Below are positions 1 through 8,096 of a stretch of 64,000 bases of DNA, piece by piece. The position numbers and the translations under genes were made by a program. How positions within the stretch are numbered: the first letter of the stretch is position 1; every line of letters starts with the position of its first letter. The stretch spans positions 86,903 to 150,902 of the forward strand of contig NZ_BARF01000098.1 of the NCBI RefSeq assembly GCF_000367365.1, read 5' to 3'. The notes below the pieces were generated by a model. The model worked only from the letters and a program-made list of their open reading frames with translations. It ran no database searches and was not told the origin of the DNA. The DNA comes from Streptomyces prunicolor NBRC 13075 (lineage in GTDB: Bacteria > Actinomycetota > Actinomycetes > Streptomycetales > Streptomycetaceae).

Positions 1-1
1 G

Positions 2-61
2 GGCAAGGGCCGGGCCGCCGGTATGGAGCGCACGTCCAAGTTCGAAGCCCCGGAGGCCTGA
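2..61 (+). CDS. C-terminal end of a CoA-ester lyase (HpcH/HpaI type), partial
   Basis: Only the last 19 codons are inside the window, ending at a TGA at 59-61; the visible tail includes GMERTSKFEAPEA. The assignment rests on gene order: in Streptomyces the MaoC and acyl-CoA dehydrogenase genes of the ethylmalonyl-CoA pathway usually follow a malyl/beta-methylmalyl-CoA lyase gene. The MaoC start lies 5 bp after this stop, so the genes are probably co-transcribed. The fragment itself carries no diagnostic motif, so the identity is inference. Confidence 0.5.
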   Translation, partial: GKGRAAGMERTSKFEAPEA

Positions 62-66
62 GCACC

Positions 67-636
67 ATGCAATTCGGACGCACCTACGAGGAGTTCAAGG
101 TCGGCGCGGTCTACAAGCACTGGCCCGGGAAGACCGTCACGGAGTACGACGACCACCTCTTCTGTCTCCTGACGATGAACCACCACCCGCTCCACATGGA
201 CGCCAACTACGCCGAGAACACAACGGACTTCGGCAAGAACGTGGTGGTCGGGAACTACATCTACTCGCTGCTGCTCGGCATGTCGGTGCCGGACGTGTCG
301 GGCAAGGCGATCGCCAACCTGGAGGTCGAGTCGCTGAAGCACGTGGCTCCGACCTTCCACGGGGACACGATCTACGGTGAGACCACGGTCCTCGACAAGA
401 CGCCCTCCAGGTCGAAGAACGACCGCGGGATCGTGTACGTCGAGACCAAGGGCTACAAGCAGGACGGCACGCTGGTCTGCGTGTTCCGCCGCAAGGTGAT
501 GGTGCCGACCGAGACGTACATCAAGGAGCGCGGCGGCGAGCAGCCCGGCCGCCCGCCCGTCTCCCACCACCACCCTCAAACGACGCCCCTGCGGGACGAC
601 ACCCCCAGTTCCCAGCTCAAGGAGCAGGAGAAGTAG
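67..636 (+). CDS. MaoC-family dehydratase, probable mesaconyl-CoA hydratase
   Basis: This 189-residue hot-dog fold protein carries the MaoC hydratase signature at about residues 38-58 (NHHPLHMD, then FGKNVVVGN), where the conserved Asp and His of the R-hydratase active site lie. In the ethylmalonyl-CoA pathway the matching enzyme interconverts mesaconyl-CoA and beta-methylmalyl-CoA, feeding acetyl-CoA carbon into C4/C5 acids and extender units. It sits between a putative CoA-ester lyase and an acyl-CoA dehydrogenase with gaps of 5 and 2 bp, which suggests one operon. The last 35 or so residues form a Pro/His/Gln-rich tail that is unlikely to be part of the fold. Substrate is inferred from context. 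Confidence 0.85.
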   Translation: MQFGRTYEEFKVGAVYKHWPGKTVTEYDDHLFCLLTMNHHPLHMDANYAENTTDFGKNVVVGNYIYSLLLGMSVPDVSGKAIANLEVESLKHVAPTFHGDTIYGETTVLDKTPSRSKNDRGIVYVETKGYKQDGTLVCVFRRKVMVPTETYIKERGGEQPGRPPVSHHHPQTTPLRDDTPSSQLKEQEK

Positions 637-638
637 CC

Positions 639-1844
639 ATGGCGCGACTCGCCCAGACCGCCGGTCTCACCGACATCCAGCGGGAAATCCTGTCCACCGT
701 CCGCGACTTCGTGGACAAGGAGATCCTCCCGGTCGCCACCGAGCTGGAGCACCGCGACGAGTATCCGCAGCAAATCGTCGACGGGCTCAAGGAGTTGGGC
801 CTGTTCGGCCTGATGATCCCGGAGGAGTACGGCGGCCTGGGCGAGTCCCTGTTGACGTACGCCCTGTGCGTGGAGGAGATCGCGCGCGGGTGGATGTCGG
901 TGTCCGGCATCATCAACACCCATTTCATCGTGGCCTACATGCTCAAGCAGCACGGGACGCAGGAGCAGAAGGACCACTTCCTGCCGCGCATGGCGGCCGG
1001 CGACATCCGGGGCGCGTTCTCCATGTCGGAACCGGCGTTGGGGTCCGACGTCTCGGCGATCACGTCGAAGGCGGTCAAGGACGGCGACGAATACGTCCTG
1101 AACGGCCAGAAGATGTGGCTGACGAACGGCGGAACGTCGTCCCTCGTCGCCGTACTCGTGCGAAGTGACGAAGGGCACCCGGAGGGCACCGCGCCCCACA
1201 AGTCGATGACGACCTTCCTGATCGAGAAGGAGCCCGGTTTCGGCGAGGTCCAACCGGGCCTCACGATCCCCGGGAAGATCGACAAGATGGGCTACAAGGG
1301 CGTCGACACCACCGAGTTGATCATGGACGGCCTGCGGATTCCGGCCGACCGCGTGCTCGGCGGCGAGACCGGCCGAGGTTTTTACCAAATGATGGACGGA
1401 GTCGAGGTCGGCCGCGTCAATGTGGCGGCGCGTGGCTGCGGTGTCGCTCAGCGTGCCTTCGAACTGGGCGTCTCGTACGCGCAGCAGCGTCACACCTTCG
1501 GGAAGCCCATCGCCCAGCACCAGGCGATCCAGTTCAAGCTCGCGGAGATGGCTACCAAGGTCGAGGCCGCCCATGCGATGATGGTCAATGCGGCACGCAA
1601 AAAGGACTCCGGGGAACGAAACGACCTTGAGGCAGGGATGGCGAAGTACCTCGCCTCCGAGTACTGCAAGGAGGTCGTCGAGGACGCCTTCCGGATCCAC
1701 GGCGGGTACGGCTTCTCCAAGGAGTACGAGATCGAACGCCTTTACCGCGAGGCGCCGATGCTGTTGATCGGCGAAGGTACCGCCGAAATCCAGAAAATGA
1801 TCATCGGGCGCAGGTTGCTCGAAGAGTATCGATTCCAGGGCTGA
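639..1844 (+). CDS. Acyl-CoA dehydrogenase, probable methylsuccinyl-CoA dehydrogenase
   Basis: The 401-residue protein has the full acyl-CoA dehydrogenase architecture: helical N-domain, beta middle domain with the FAD-contacting segment FSMSEPALGSD (about residues 127-137), and helical C-domain. The IGEGTAEIQ segment near the C-terminus holds the catalytic-base Glu typical of short/medium-chain enzymes, and GRRLL ends the family profile. It starts 2 bp after the MaoC gene. Its place in an ethylmalonyl-CoA block suggests it oxidises (2S)-methylsuccinyl-CoA to mesaconyl-CoA, the step before the hydratase. Sequence alone cannot exclude another short branched acyl-CoA as substrate. Confidence 0.85.
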   Translation: MARLAQTAGLTDIQREILSTVRDFVDKEILPVATELEHRDEYPQQIVDGLKELGLFGLMIPEEYGGLGESLLTYALCVEEIARGWMSVSGIINTHFIVAYMLKQHGTQEQKDHFLPRMAAGDIRGAFSMSEPALGSDVSAITSKAVKDGDEYVLNGQKMWLTNGGTSSLVAVLVRSDEGHPEGTAPHKSMTTFLIEKEPGFGEVQPGLTIPGKIDKMGYKGVDTTELIMDGLRIPADRVLGGETGRGFYQMMDGVEVGRVNVAARGCGVAQRAFELGVSYAQQRHTFGKPIAQHQAIQFKLAEMATKVEAAHAMMVNAARKKDSGERNDLEAGMAKYLASEYCKEVVEDAFRIHGGYGFSKEYEIERLYREAPMLLIGEGTAEIQKMIIGRRLLEEYRFQG

Positions 1845-2013
1845 TTGTCCGTTTCGGGGTGTTTTCATCGAGAAGAAGATCACACCCCGTCAACGCGCCT
1901 CAGCCGCCGACTCGGCTTCCTGGCTTGCCCAGTTGTGGCCCGCGACCGGTACGATCCCGGGAAAGCCGCCGTCCCCCGTTACAGCGCGGCATCATCCGCT
2001 ACGAAGGTCATCC

Positions 2014-2670
2014 ATGCCCCACAGCCAAACCTCTGCACCACGCGACAGCCTGGCAGGCGTACGCCTCGCGCGCGGAGCATCGCCGTGGCTCCTGCCGACC
2101 GTCGCCACCGCAGCCCTCAGCCTGGTACGTGCGCGCAAGTCCGGCGCCGCCAAGGTCGTGGCCGTACCCGCCACCGCGCTCGCGGCGGGCATGCTGTGGT
2201 TCTTCCGCGACCCCGAGCGCGAGATCACCCAGGGCCGGGTCATCTCGCCCGCCGACGGTGTGGTGCAGAGCATCATGCCGTGGAAGGACGGTCGCACCCG
2301 CGTCGCCATCTTCATGAGCCCGCTGAACGTCCACGTCAACCGCGCGCCGCTCTCCGGCACGGTGACGTCGGTCGAGCACATCCCGGGTGGTTTCGTTCCC
2401 GCGTTCAACAAGGAGAGCGAGAACAACGAGCGGGTCGTCTGGCACTTCGACACCGAGCTCGGTGACATCGAGATGATCCAGATCGCCGGCGCCGTCGCCC
2501 GCCGCATCGTCCCCTACGTTCCGCAGGGCACGAAGGTCGAGCAGGGCGAGCGCATCGGACTGATCCGCTTCGGTTCACGCGTCGACATCTACCTCCCCGA
2601 GGGTGTCGAGGTGGACGTGGAGGTCGGCCAGAAGACCATGGCTGGGGTGACTCGCATTGACCGTGGTTGA
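2014..2670 (+). CDS. psd: Phosphatidylserine decarboxylase proenzyme
   Basis: The enzyme converts phosphatidylserine to phosphatidylethanolamine at the membrane. The ATG at 2014 gives 218 residues, the usual length of the short actinobacterial form; an upstream in-frame GTG at 1933 would add residues without family character. A hydrophobic stretch lies near residues 20-60, and PADGVVQSI and the MSPLNVHVNR segment are conserved. Self-cleavage should occur between Gly187 and Ser188 (FGSRVD), with the Ser becoming the pyruvoyl group. The next gene overlaps its 3' end by 14 bp and makes its substrate, so the two are translationally coupled. Confidence 0.92.
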   Translation: MPHSQTSAPRDSLAGVRLARGASPWLLPTVATAALSLVRARKSGAAKVVAVPATALAAGMLWFFRDPEREITQGRVISPADGVVQSIMPWKDGRTRVAIFMSPLNVHVNRAPLSGTVTSVEHIPGGFVPAFNKESENNERVVWHFDTELGDIEMIQIAGAVARRIVPYVPQGTKVEQGERIGLIRFGSRVDIYLPEGVEVDVEVGQKTMAGVTRIDRG

Positions 2671-3514
2671 TCCGGAGACACAGGCGGGCTGGGTGCCCGA
2701 GGCCGATGAGGTGGACGACGAGGAGGAGATGCCTCTTTCTCTCCGCCTCTCAATAGCGGACACCCTCACCCTCGGCAACGCCACCTGCGGCTTCATGGCG
2801 GTGTACTTCACCACCACCGGCATCCTGATCCCGCACCTGACGGGCAACGACGAGTCGACCGGCATGGCCCGCCACAGCGCGGCCACCGCGGTCATCCTGA
2901 TGCTGTGCGCGGCGGTCTTCGACCTCTTCGACGGTCTCGTCGCCCGCAAGCTGCGCTCCTCCCCCATGGGCGCGGAGCTGGACAACCTGTCGGACCTGAT
3001 CAGCTTCGGCCTCGCGCCGGCGTACTTCGTCCTCGTCTACGGCATGGTCGCCGACGACGCGCACCAGAGAGTGGCCGCGGTCGGGGCGATCGTGGTGCTG
3101 CTGGCGGTGGTGCTGAGACTGGCCCGCTTCTCGTGCGTGACGCCACCGAACGGCATGTTCCAGGGCATGCCCTCCCCGTTCGGTGCGCTGACGGTGGTCT
3201 CGATCGTGCTGCTCGAACTGCCCTTCGTGGCAACGCTGCTCGCGATCCTGGGCACCGCCTGGCTGATGGTGAGCCGGGTCGAGTACCCGAAGCCGCGCGG
3301 TCGCCTCGCGGTCGCGATGCTCGCCTGGATCGTCCTGTCGATGGGCCTGCTGGCATCCTGGGCGTTCGACGCCCCGGGCGGCCAGCTGCTCCTGCAGACG
3401 GGCTGCGCGCTCCAGCTGGTCATGGGCGCGGTGATTCCCCTGTTCGCGACGGCTCGCCGGGTGAACAACTTCCGCGGCAACAGGCGTGAGGCGCGAGCCG
3501 CACAGCTGCCGTAG
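2657..3514 (+). CDS. pssA: CDP-diacylglycerol--serine O-phosphatidyltransferase
   Basis: This 285-residue integral membrane enzyme makes phosphatidylserine from CDP-diacylglycerol and serine, the substrate of the preceding decarboxylase. The CDP-alcohol phosphatidyltransferase signature DG-x2-AR-x8-G-x3-D-x3-D is intact at about residues 97-119 (from FDGLVARK to DNLSD). Several hydrophobic helices follow. The N-terminus is acidic, with a run of Asp/Glu before the first helix. The TTG start overlaps psd, and a strong hairpin closes the operon about 20 bp after the stop. Confidence 0.92.
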   Translation: MTVVDPETQAGWVPEADEVDDEEEMPLSLRLSIADTLTLGNATCGFMAVYFTTTGILIPHLTGNDESTGMARHSAATAVILMLCAAVFDLFDGLVARKLRSSPMGAELDNLSDLISFGLAPAYFVLVYGMVADDAHQRVAAVGAIVVLLAVVLRLARFSCVTPPNGMFQGMPSPFGALTVVSIVLLELPFVATLLAILGTAWLMVSRVEYPKPRGRLAVAMLAWIVLSMGLLASWAFDAPGGQLLLQTGCALQLVMGAVIPLFATARRVNNFRGNRREARAAQLP

Positions 3515-3533
3515 CGGTCGTAGCAGACAGAAC

Positions 3534-3567
3534 GAAGGGCCCCGAGCCGCTTGGCTCGGGGCCCTTC
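3534..3567. terminator. Strong hairpin terminator after pssA
   Basis: Two perfectly complementary 15-base arms (3534-3548 and 3553-3567, core GGGCCCCGAGCC) flank a 4-base loop GCTT. The shorter CAGAACG/CGTTCTG pair outside extends the structure. It lies between the convergent pssA and glycerate kinase genes and can serve both strands. There is no U-tract, as is common in Streptomyces. Confidence 0.85.
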
Positions 3568-3597
3568 GACGTTCTGCCGACCGGGCAGAGCTGGGGT

Positions 3598-4749
3598 TCA
3601 GACCAGGAAGTCCCGCGCGATGTTCTCCGCCACCCGCTCCAGGATCGGGCCCGCCTCCGCGATGCACTTCACGACGTCCGGCTCGATCGACGTGAGGGGA
3701 TACGCGCGGCGGATCCCGGCGTGGCCCAGGGACTGCGGGGGCAGGGCGAGGCGACCGCAGACCGCGACGACCTCCTTGCCCTCCGCGCGCGCCGCCGCGG
3801 CTACGCCTGCCGGGGCCTTCCCGTGGAGGGTCTGTTCGTCGAGGGAGCCCTCGCCGGTGATGACCAGGGTGGCGCCTTCCAGAGCGGCGGCGAAGCCCAG
3901 GACGTCGAGCATGACCTCGATTCCGGGGCGGAAGCGGGCGCCGAGGAGGAGGGCGCCGTAGCCGATGCCGCCGGCGGCGCCCGCGCCGGGTGCGGAGGCG
4001 GACTCGGCGGCCTTGGGGCCGATCGCCTCCTCCAGGACCTTCGCGTAGTGCCCGAGGGCCGCGTCGAGGGCGTCCACGTCGTCCGGCGCCGCGCCCTTCT
4101 GGGGGCCGTAGACCGCGGGGGCGCCCTTGGGGCCGGTGAGCGGGTTGTCGACGTCGCTGGCGAGGATGAGGTCGACGGTGGCGAGGCGTGGGTCGAGGCC
4201 GGTGAGGTCGGCCGAGGCGAGGTCGGTCAGGCCGCCGCCGCCCGGGGGCACCGGTTCGCCCTCCACGTCCAGGAAGCGGGCGCCGAGCGCGGAGAGCATG
4301 CCCGCGCCGCCGTCCGTCGTGGCGCTGCCGCCGACGCCGAACACGATCGTCCGCGCGCCCGCGTCGAGCGCGGCCCGCAGCAGTTCGCCGGAGCCGTACG
4401 TCGAGGAGGTGAGCGGGGCGAAGACTCCCTTGGGCAGGCGTTGCAACCCGCTTGCCTCGGCCATCTCCACCACGGCCGTGTCGCCGCGGACCGCGAAGGC
4501 CGCGGTGACCTCGTCGCCGAGGGGCCCGGCGACCCGTGTCTCGCGTCGCTCGAAGCCCGCCGCGACGGCCGCGTCCACCGTGCCGTCGCCGCCGTCGGCC
4601 ACCGGCATCGCCGCGACCTCCAGATCGGGTACGACCCGGCGCAGCCCGGCGGTCACCCGCTCGGCGACCTGCACGGCCGTCAGCGACCCCTTGAACTTGT
4701 CCGCGGCGATGAGCACCCTGTGGGTGCCCCTCTGTGCAGCGTTCGCCAC
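3598..4749 (-). CDS. Glycerate 2-kinase (GarK/GlxK family)
   Basis: The 383-residue protein phosphorylates D-glycerate with ATP to 2-phosphoglycerate, linking glyoxylate and glycerate catabolism to glycolysis. Family hallmarks are the N-terminal VLIAADKFKGSLTA (about residues 12-25), PVADGGDGTVDA (about 47-58), the Gly-rich GVGGSATTDGGAGML and the late VITGEGSLDEQTL segment. The start is a GTG at 4749. It is convergent with pssA across the bidirectional hairpin. No partner genes for glyoxylate metabolism are adjacent, so the physiological pathway is not shown by context. Confidence 0.9.
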   Translation of the reverse strand: MANAAQRGTHRVLIAADKFKGSLTAVQVAERVTAGLRRVVPDLEVAAMPVADGGDGTVDAAVAAGFERRETRVAGPLGDEVTAAFAVRGDTAVVEMAEASGLQRLPKGVFAPLTSSTYGSGELLRAALDAGARTIVFGVGGSATTDGGAGMLSALGARFLDVEGEPVPPGGGGLTDLASADLTGLDPRLATVDLILASDVDNPLTGPKGAPAVYGPQKGAAPDDVDALDAALGHYAKVLEEAIGPKAAESASAPGAGAAGGIGYGALLLGARFRPGIEVMLDVLGFAAALEGATLVITGEGSLDEQTLHGKAPAGVAAAARAEGKEVVAVCGRLALPPQSLGHAGIRRAYPLTSIEPDVVKCIAEAGPILERVAENIARDFLV

Positions 4750-4880
4750 CTTGCGATCCCCTTGCTCTACGGGCCCCCGCGAATTCCGGGGCCAGTCGCG
4801 CCGCTGCGACCTTAACCGGCGGACGCCCGCGCCGTCATGCTCCGACCGAACCCTGGGACCGGCCTACGAGTGCCCTGTGC

Positions 4881-4930
4881 GGACCGGTCCAACCCCGCGC
4901 GGTCACTCCCCGGATCGGGTAGACCGGTCC
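4881..4930. promoter_or_regulatory. Two GACCGGTCC palindromes before the ADP-ribosylglycohydrolase gene
   Basis: GGACCGGTCC at 4881-4890 and GACCGGTCC at 4922-4930 lie 41 bp apart, the second ending 2 bp before the start codon at 4932. The same word also occurs inside coding sequence at 5434-5443 and 6451-6460, which weakens the case for an operator, since a GC-rich palindrome can recur by chance. Confidence 0.25.
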
Positions 4931-4931
4931 T

Positions 4932-6008
4932 ATGACCCCTGTGCGCAGTGAGCCAGAGCTCGCGGACCGCATCCTCGGGGGCTGGCTGGGCCGGATCGCG
5001 GGCAACATGCTCGGCAAGCCGGTCGAGCAGGGCGACCTGTGGACGCGCGACCGCATCGACCGCTATCTCCGGCGAGCCGGCGCCCTGCCGCTCACCGACT
5101 ACCTGCCCGAGCCCGCCGGCGAGAACGACGGCGTCGCACTGCGCCCCGAGTGGCAGCGGTGCGTGCGCGGCCGGATCCACGGCAGCTGCCGTGACGACGA
5201 CATCGACTACGCCATCCTCGGCCTCGACCTGCTGGAGACCCACGGCTTCGGCTTCAGCACCGAGCAGGTCGGCGAACTGTGGCTGCGGAGACTGCCGTAC
5301 CTCCAGACGTTCACGGCCGAGCGCGCCGCTTACCGCAACCTCGCCAACGGCCTCAAGCCGCCGCTGACGGCGACGCACGACAACCCTTACCAGGAGTGGA
5401 TCGGCGCTCTGATCCGCGCCGACATCTACGGTTGGACCGGTCCAGGCGCCCCGCGCCGCGCGGCCCAACTGGCGCGCAGAGACGCGGTGTTGTCCCACTC
5501 GGGGAACGGTGTCTACGGCGCCATGTGGGCCGCCGCCCTGATCTCGGCGGCGTTCACCGCGCCGACCGTGCGGCACGCGCTGGACACGGCGCTGACCGTG
5601 ATCCCGCCGGGCTGCCGCCTGGCGCGGACCGTGCGCCGGGTGCTCACGCTGCACGAGACCCGGATGACCTGGGAGGACACGCTCACCACGCTGTCCGAGG
5701 AGACCGCCGGGCTCGGCTGGATCCACACGATCCCTAATGCGGCCGTCCTCACCGCCGGACTCCTGTACGGCGACGGCGACTTCACCCGCACCATCACGCT
5801 CACCGTGCGCGGCGGCCTGGACACCGACTCGAACGGCGCGACCGCCGGTTCGGTCGCCGGGGTGCTGACCGGCGCGGACGCGATCCCGGGGCAGTGGAAG
5901 GACCCGTTGGAGGACACCGTGCGCAGTGCGGTGTTCGGCTTCGACGGGGCACGGATCAGCGAACTGGCAGCGCGGACAGTGCAGTTGGCGGAGACCGCCG
6001 ACGTCTAG
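4932..6008 (+). CDS. ADP-ribosylglycohydrolase family protein
   Basis: The 358-residue protein belongs to the ADP-ribosylglycohydrolase (DraG/ARH) fold. It has GWLGRIAGNMLGKPVE at about residues 17-32, an acidic metal-binding cluster DDDIDYAILGL at about 89-99, and the second metal site GGLDTDSNGATAGSVAGVL at about 294-312, which matches the family GGDTDT-type motif with a Leu and Ser substitution. Such enzymes remove ADP-ribose from proteins or hydrolyse related glycosides in a Mg-dependent way. The target is unknown. Its stop overlaps the convergent SDR gene by 4 bp. Many Streptomyces members of this family are stand-alone genes. Confidence 0.82.
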   Translation: MTPVRSEPELADRILGGWLGRIAGNMLGKPVEQGDLWTRDRIDRYLRRAGALPLTDYLPEPAGENDGVALRPEWQRCVRGRIHGSCRDDDIDYAILGLDLLETHGFGFSTEQVGELWLRRLPYLQTFTAERAAYRNLANGLKPPLTATHDNPYQEWIGALIRADIYGWTGPGAPRRAAQLARRDAVLSHSGNGVYGAMWAAALISAAFTAPTVRHALDTALTVIPPGCRLARTVRRVLTLHETRMTWEDTLTTLSEETAGLGWIHTIPNAAVLTAGLLYGDGDFTRTITLTVRGGLDTDSNGATAGSVAGVLTGADAIPGQWKDPLEDTVRSAVFGFDGARISELAARTVQLAETADV

Positions 6009-7024
6009 ACGGCACCCTGCGCGATGAGGCTCCGGGCGCAGTCGAGGACGGCTTCCCTGGCCGGGCGCGGTTCCCAGCCGAGGACGCGGCGGGCCTTCTC
6101 GGTGCTGTGGCGGTTGCGGCGGCCGAGCGCGGGGGTGATCTCGCGCAGCGACGGGTCCCGGAAGCGGGCGGCGAGGCGCACGGCGAAGTCCGGGAGGCGG
6201 CGCGTGGAGACGGTACGACCGTGCTCGCCGAGGCCGTCGCGCAGGGTGTGGGCGATGTCCTCCATCCACACGAACTCCCCGGTGGCCAGGAAGCGTTGGC
6301 CCGCGGCGTCGGGTGACACCATCGCCCGGATGTGGACGTCGACCAGGTCGCGGACGTCGACGACTTCGAGGCCGATGCGGGGAACGCCGGGCATCTTCCC
6401 GCTCACCATGCGCGCGATGATGCCGACGGAGCCGAGGTTCGCGGTGGTGAGGACCGGTCCAAAGACGGCGCCGGGGAGCACGGTGGTCAGCTCGGTCGGA
6501 CCGCCGTAGTCACGCATGAAGTCCCAGGCGGCGCGCTCGGCGAGGGTCTTCGAGCGGCGGTACGGGATGAGGGTCGGGTCGTCGGGATCGGTCCACAGCG
6601 ACTCGTCGGTCACGCCTTCGGAGGCGTACGACGAGGGGCTCGCGGTGTTCGCCGCCGAGGTCATCACGACGCGTCGTACGCCCGCCTCCGTGGCCGCGCG
6701 CAGGACGCGCAACGCTCCGCCACGGGCCGCGGCGATCAGGGCGTCGGGGTCGTCCGAGGCGGCGCCGAGCGGGGACGCGACGTGCAGGACGAAGTCGACG
6801 CCCTTGAGCGCGGCGTCCCAGCCCTCGTCGGCGGTGAGGTCGGCGACGGCGAAGCTCAGCCGTCCGGCGGGGTCGACGACGGTCGCGACGGCGTCGGTGA
6901 CCGCGCGCTCCTTGCCCGGGGCGCGGACGGTCGTACGGACCTCGTAGCCGCGGCGCAGCAGTTCGGCGATGCACCAGCCGGCGATGTAGCCGCTGCCTCC
7001 GGTGACCAGGACGAGTTCGGGCAT
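6005..7024 (-). CDS. NAD(P)-dependent extended SDR (dihydroflavonol reductase-like)
   Basis: The likely start is the ATG at 7024, giving 339 residues that begin MPELVLVTGGSGYIAGW, with the Rossmann motif TGGSGYIA of extended SDRs. The active-site Tyr-x3-Lys is present as YRRSK. The family acts on 3-hydroxy or 3-keto groups of aldehydes, flavonoid-like compounds and sugars; no substrate can be named. It is divergent from a TetR gene across a long inverted repeat, the usual layout in which the TetR protein represses both genes. Starts further upstream would run into the operator. Confidence 0.82.
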   Translation of the reverse strand: MPELVLVTGGSGYIAGWCIAELLRRGYEVRTTVRAPGKERAVTDAVATVVDPAGRLSFAVADLTADEGWDAALKGVDFVLHVASPLGAASDDPDALIAAARGGALRVLRAATEAGVRRVVMTSAANTASPSSYASEGVTDESLWTDPDDPTLIPYRRSKTLAERAAWDFMRDYGGPTELTTVLPGAVFGPVLTTANLGSVGIIARMVSGKMPGVPRIGLEVVDVRDLVDVHIRAMVSPDAAGQRFLATGEFVWMEDIAHTLRDGLGEHGRTVSTRRLPDFAVRLAARFRDPSLREITPALGRRNRHSTEKARRVLGWEPRPAREAVLDCARSLIAQGAV

Positions 7025-7073
7025 GACGGTGCTCCCTGCGGTGTCGGGTGGGGGTGTGCCAGAATGGGGAGCG

Positions 7074-7125
7074 AAGCGGAGGCCCCTCCGGTACATTCAC
7101 CAACGTACCGGAGGACCCTCCGCTT
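7074..7125. promoter_or_regulatory. Inverted repeat with 21-bp arms, probable TetR operator
   Basis: Arms at 7074-7094 and 7105-7125 are complementary at 19 of 21 positions with a 10-bp spacer; each arm contains its own smaller repeat, CGGAG-N4-CTCCG. It lies between the divergent SDR and TetR genes and is the natural binding site for the TetR product. A chance match of this length is very unlikely. Confidence 0.7.
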
Positions 7126-7158
7126 AGCAATCCGACACCCGACGGACGGCCCGCACCC

Positions 7159-7725
7159 GTGAACCCCAAACCGACCCGCCGCGACGCCCTCGACAACCGG
7201 GAACGCATCCTGACCGTCGCCCGCGAGGCGATAGCCGCGTCGAGCGGTGCGTCACACGGCGTGTCCCTCACCGCGATCGCCAAGGAGGCGGGCGTCGGCA
7301 TCGGGACGCTGTACCGGCACTTCCCCACCCGGGAGGCGCTGATCCTGGAGCTGTACCGCCACGACATACAGCACCTGATCGACCGCGCACCCGTGCTGCT
7401 CGCGGACCATCCCCCGCTCATGGCCCTACGCCTCTGGTTTGACGAGGTCGCCCACTACGGGAGGCTCAAGTACGGCGTCGCCGAGGTCATCCACGCGGCG
7501 ACCGACGGCGGCGCGGACGACGAGTACTTCGCGCCCTTCGTGGCCGCAATTGCCCTACTCCTGAAGGCGGGTGCCGCCGACGGGTCGCTCAAGTCCGGGC
7601 TCGATCCGGAGGATGTGCTGCTTCAGCTGAGCGTGCTGTGGCGGCTCGATCCGGCGCGGGACGGGGAGGCGCGGGCCGGGCGGATCCTCGACCTCATCGT
7701 GGACGGGCTGCGGACGGCTCCTTGA
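7159..7725 (+). CDS. TetR-family transcriptional regulator
   Basis: A GTG at 7159 gives 188 residues and leaves the operator non-coding; an earlier in-frame GTG at 7048 would place the operator inside the gene. The N-terminal HTH is clear at about residues 15-60 (SLTAIAKEAGVGIGTLYRHF). The C-terminal half resembles the SbtR-like ligand domain of many Streptomyces TetR proteins. It probably represses itself and the divergent SDR, being released by a small molecule related to the SDR substrate. Target and ligand are inference. Confidence 0.85.
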   Translation: MNPKPTRRDALDNRERILTVAREAIAASSGASHGVSLTAIAKEAGVGIGTLYRHFPTREALILELYRHDIQHLIDRAPVLLADHPPLMALRLWFDEVAHYGRLKYGVAEVIHAATDGGADDEYFAPFVAAIALLLKAGAADGSLKSGLDPEDVLLQLSVLWRLDPARDGEARAGRILDLIVDGLRTAP

Positions 7726-7968
7726 GGGGTGTGCGGTCGAACGCCTCGGCCGTCACCCCGAGGGCCGCCGTGGCGAAGATGGGGGTGTCCATGGCGCCGG
7801 GTTCGACGAGGGTGACCTGACGCCCTGGTGGCGGAGTTCCGCGCGCAGGGAGTGTGTGAGGGCGGCGAGGGCCGCCTTGGAGGCGGCGATCGGGCCGAAG
7901 AACGGTGGCGGGACGCGGGCCGAGACGGCGCCGACGCTGACGATCCGGCCGCCACCCTCTCGCGGGTG
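7694..7968 (-). pseudogene. Decayed short-chain dehydrogenase remnant
   Basis: The minus strand encodes the C-terminal half of a classical SDR: GGRIVSVGAVSARVPPPFFG, then IAASKAALAALTHSLRAE with the Lys of the Y/F-x3-K region, then in another frame VTLVEPGAMDTPIF. A one-base deletion near 7819 joins the two frames (HQGV... to VTLVEPG). No N-terminal Rossmann part or start codon is present. The 3' end overlaps the TetR gene by about 30 bp. This is degraded coding DNA, not a functional gene. Confidence 0.7.
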
Positions 7969-8096
7969 ACATCGAGGTGTCGTCGGTACGGCTCGCGGTG
8001 CGGGAGGCGCCCTGGTTGAGCCTGGTGTGCCACTTCCCGGTGCCGGGCAGCGAGTCGGAGAGGCGGCTGCGCGGGCTGGTTACCCTTCCTGAATGA
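7969..8096 (+). pseudogene. Possible C-terminal coding remnant before the Nudix gene
   Basis: An open stretch on the plus strand encodes IEVSSVRLAVREAPWLSLV and then HFPVPGSESERRLRGLVTLP, ending with a TGA at 8094-8096 that overlaps the Nudix ATG. It reads like a protein C-terminus but has no start or upstream body, because the neighbouring sequence is the SDR remnant on the other strand. The family is not recognised. It may mark a deletion junction between two former genes. Confidence 0.3.

Noticed and set aside
576..1883. Long minus-strand ORF opposite the acyl-CoA dehydrogenase gene
   Set aside because: It is an antisense shadow created by high third-position GC; no family motifs, and the plus-strand gene is certain. 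The same applies to other long frames opposite or out of frame with annotated genes.
4881..6460. GGACCGGTCC as a dedicated operator
   Set aside because: Two of the four copies are inside coding sequence; kept only as a low-confidence regulatory note.
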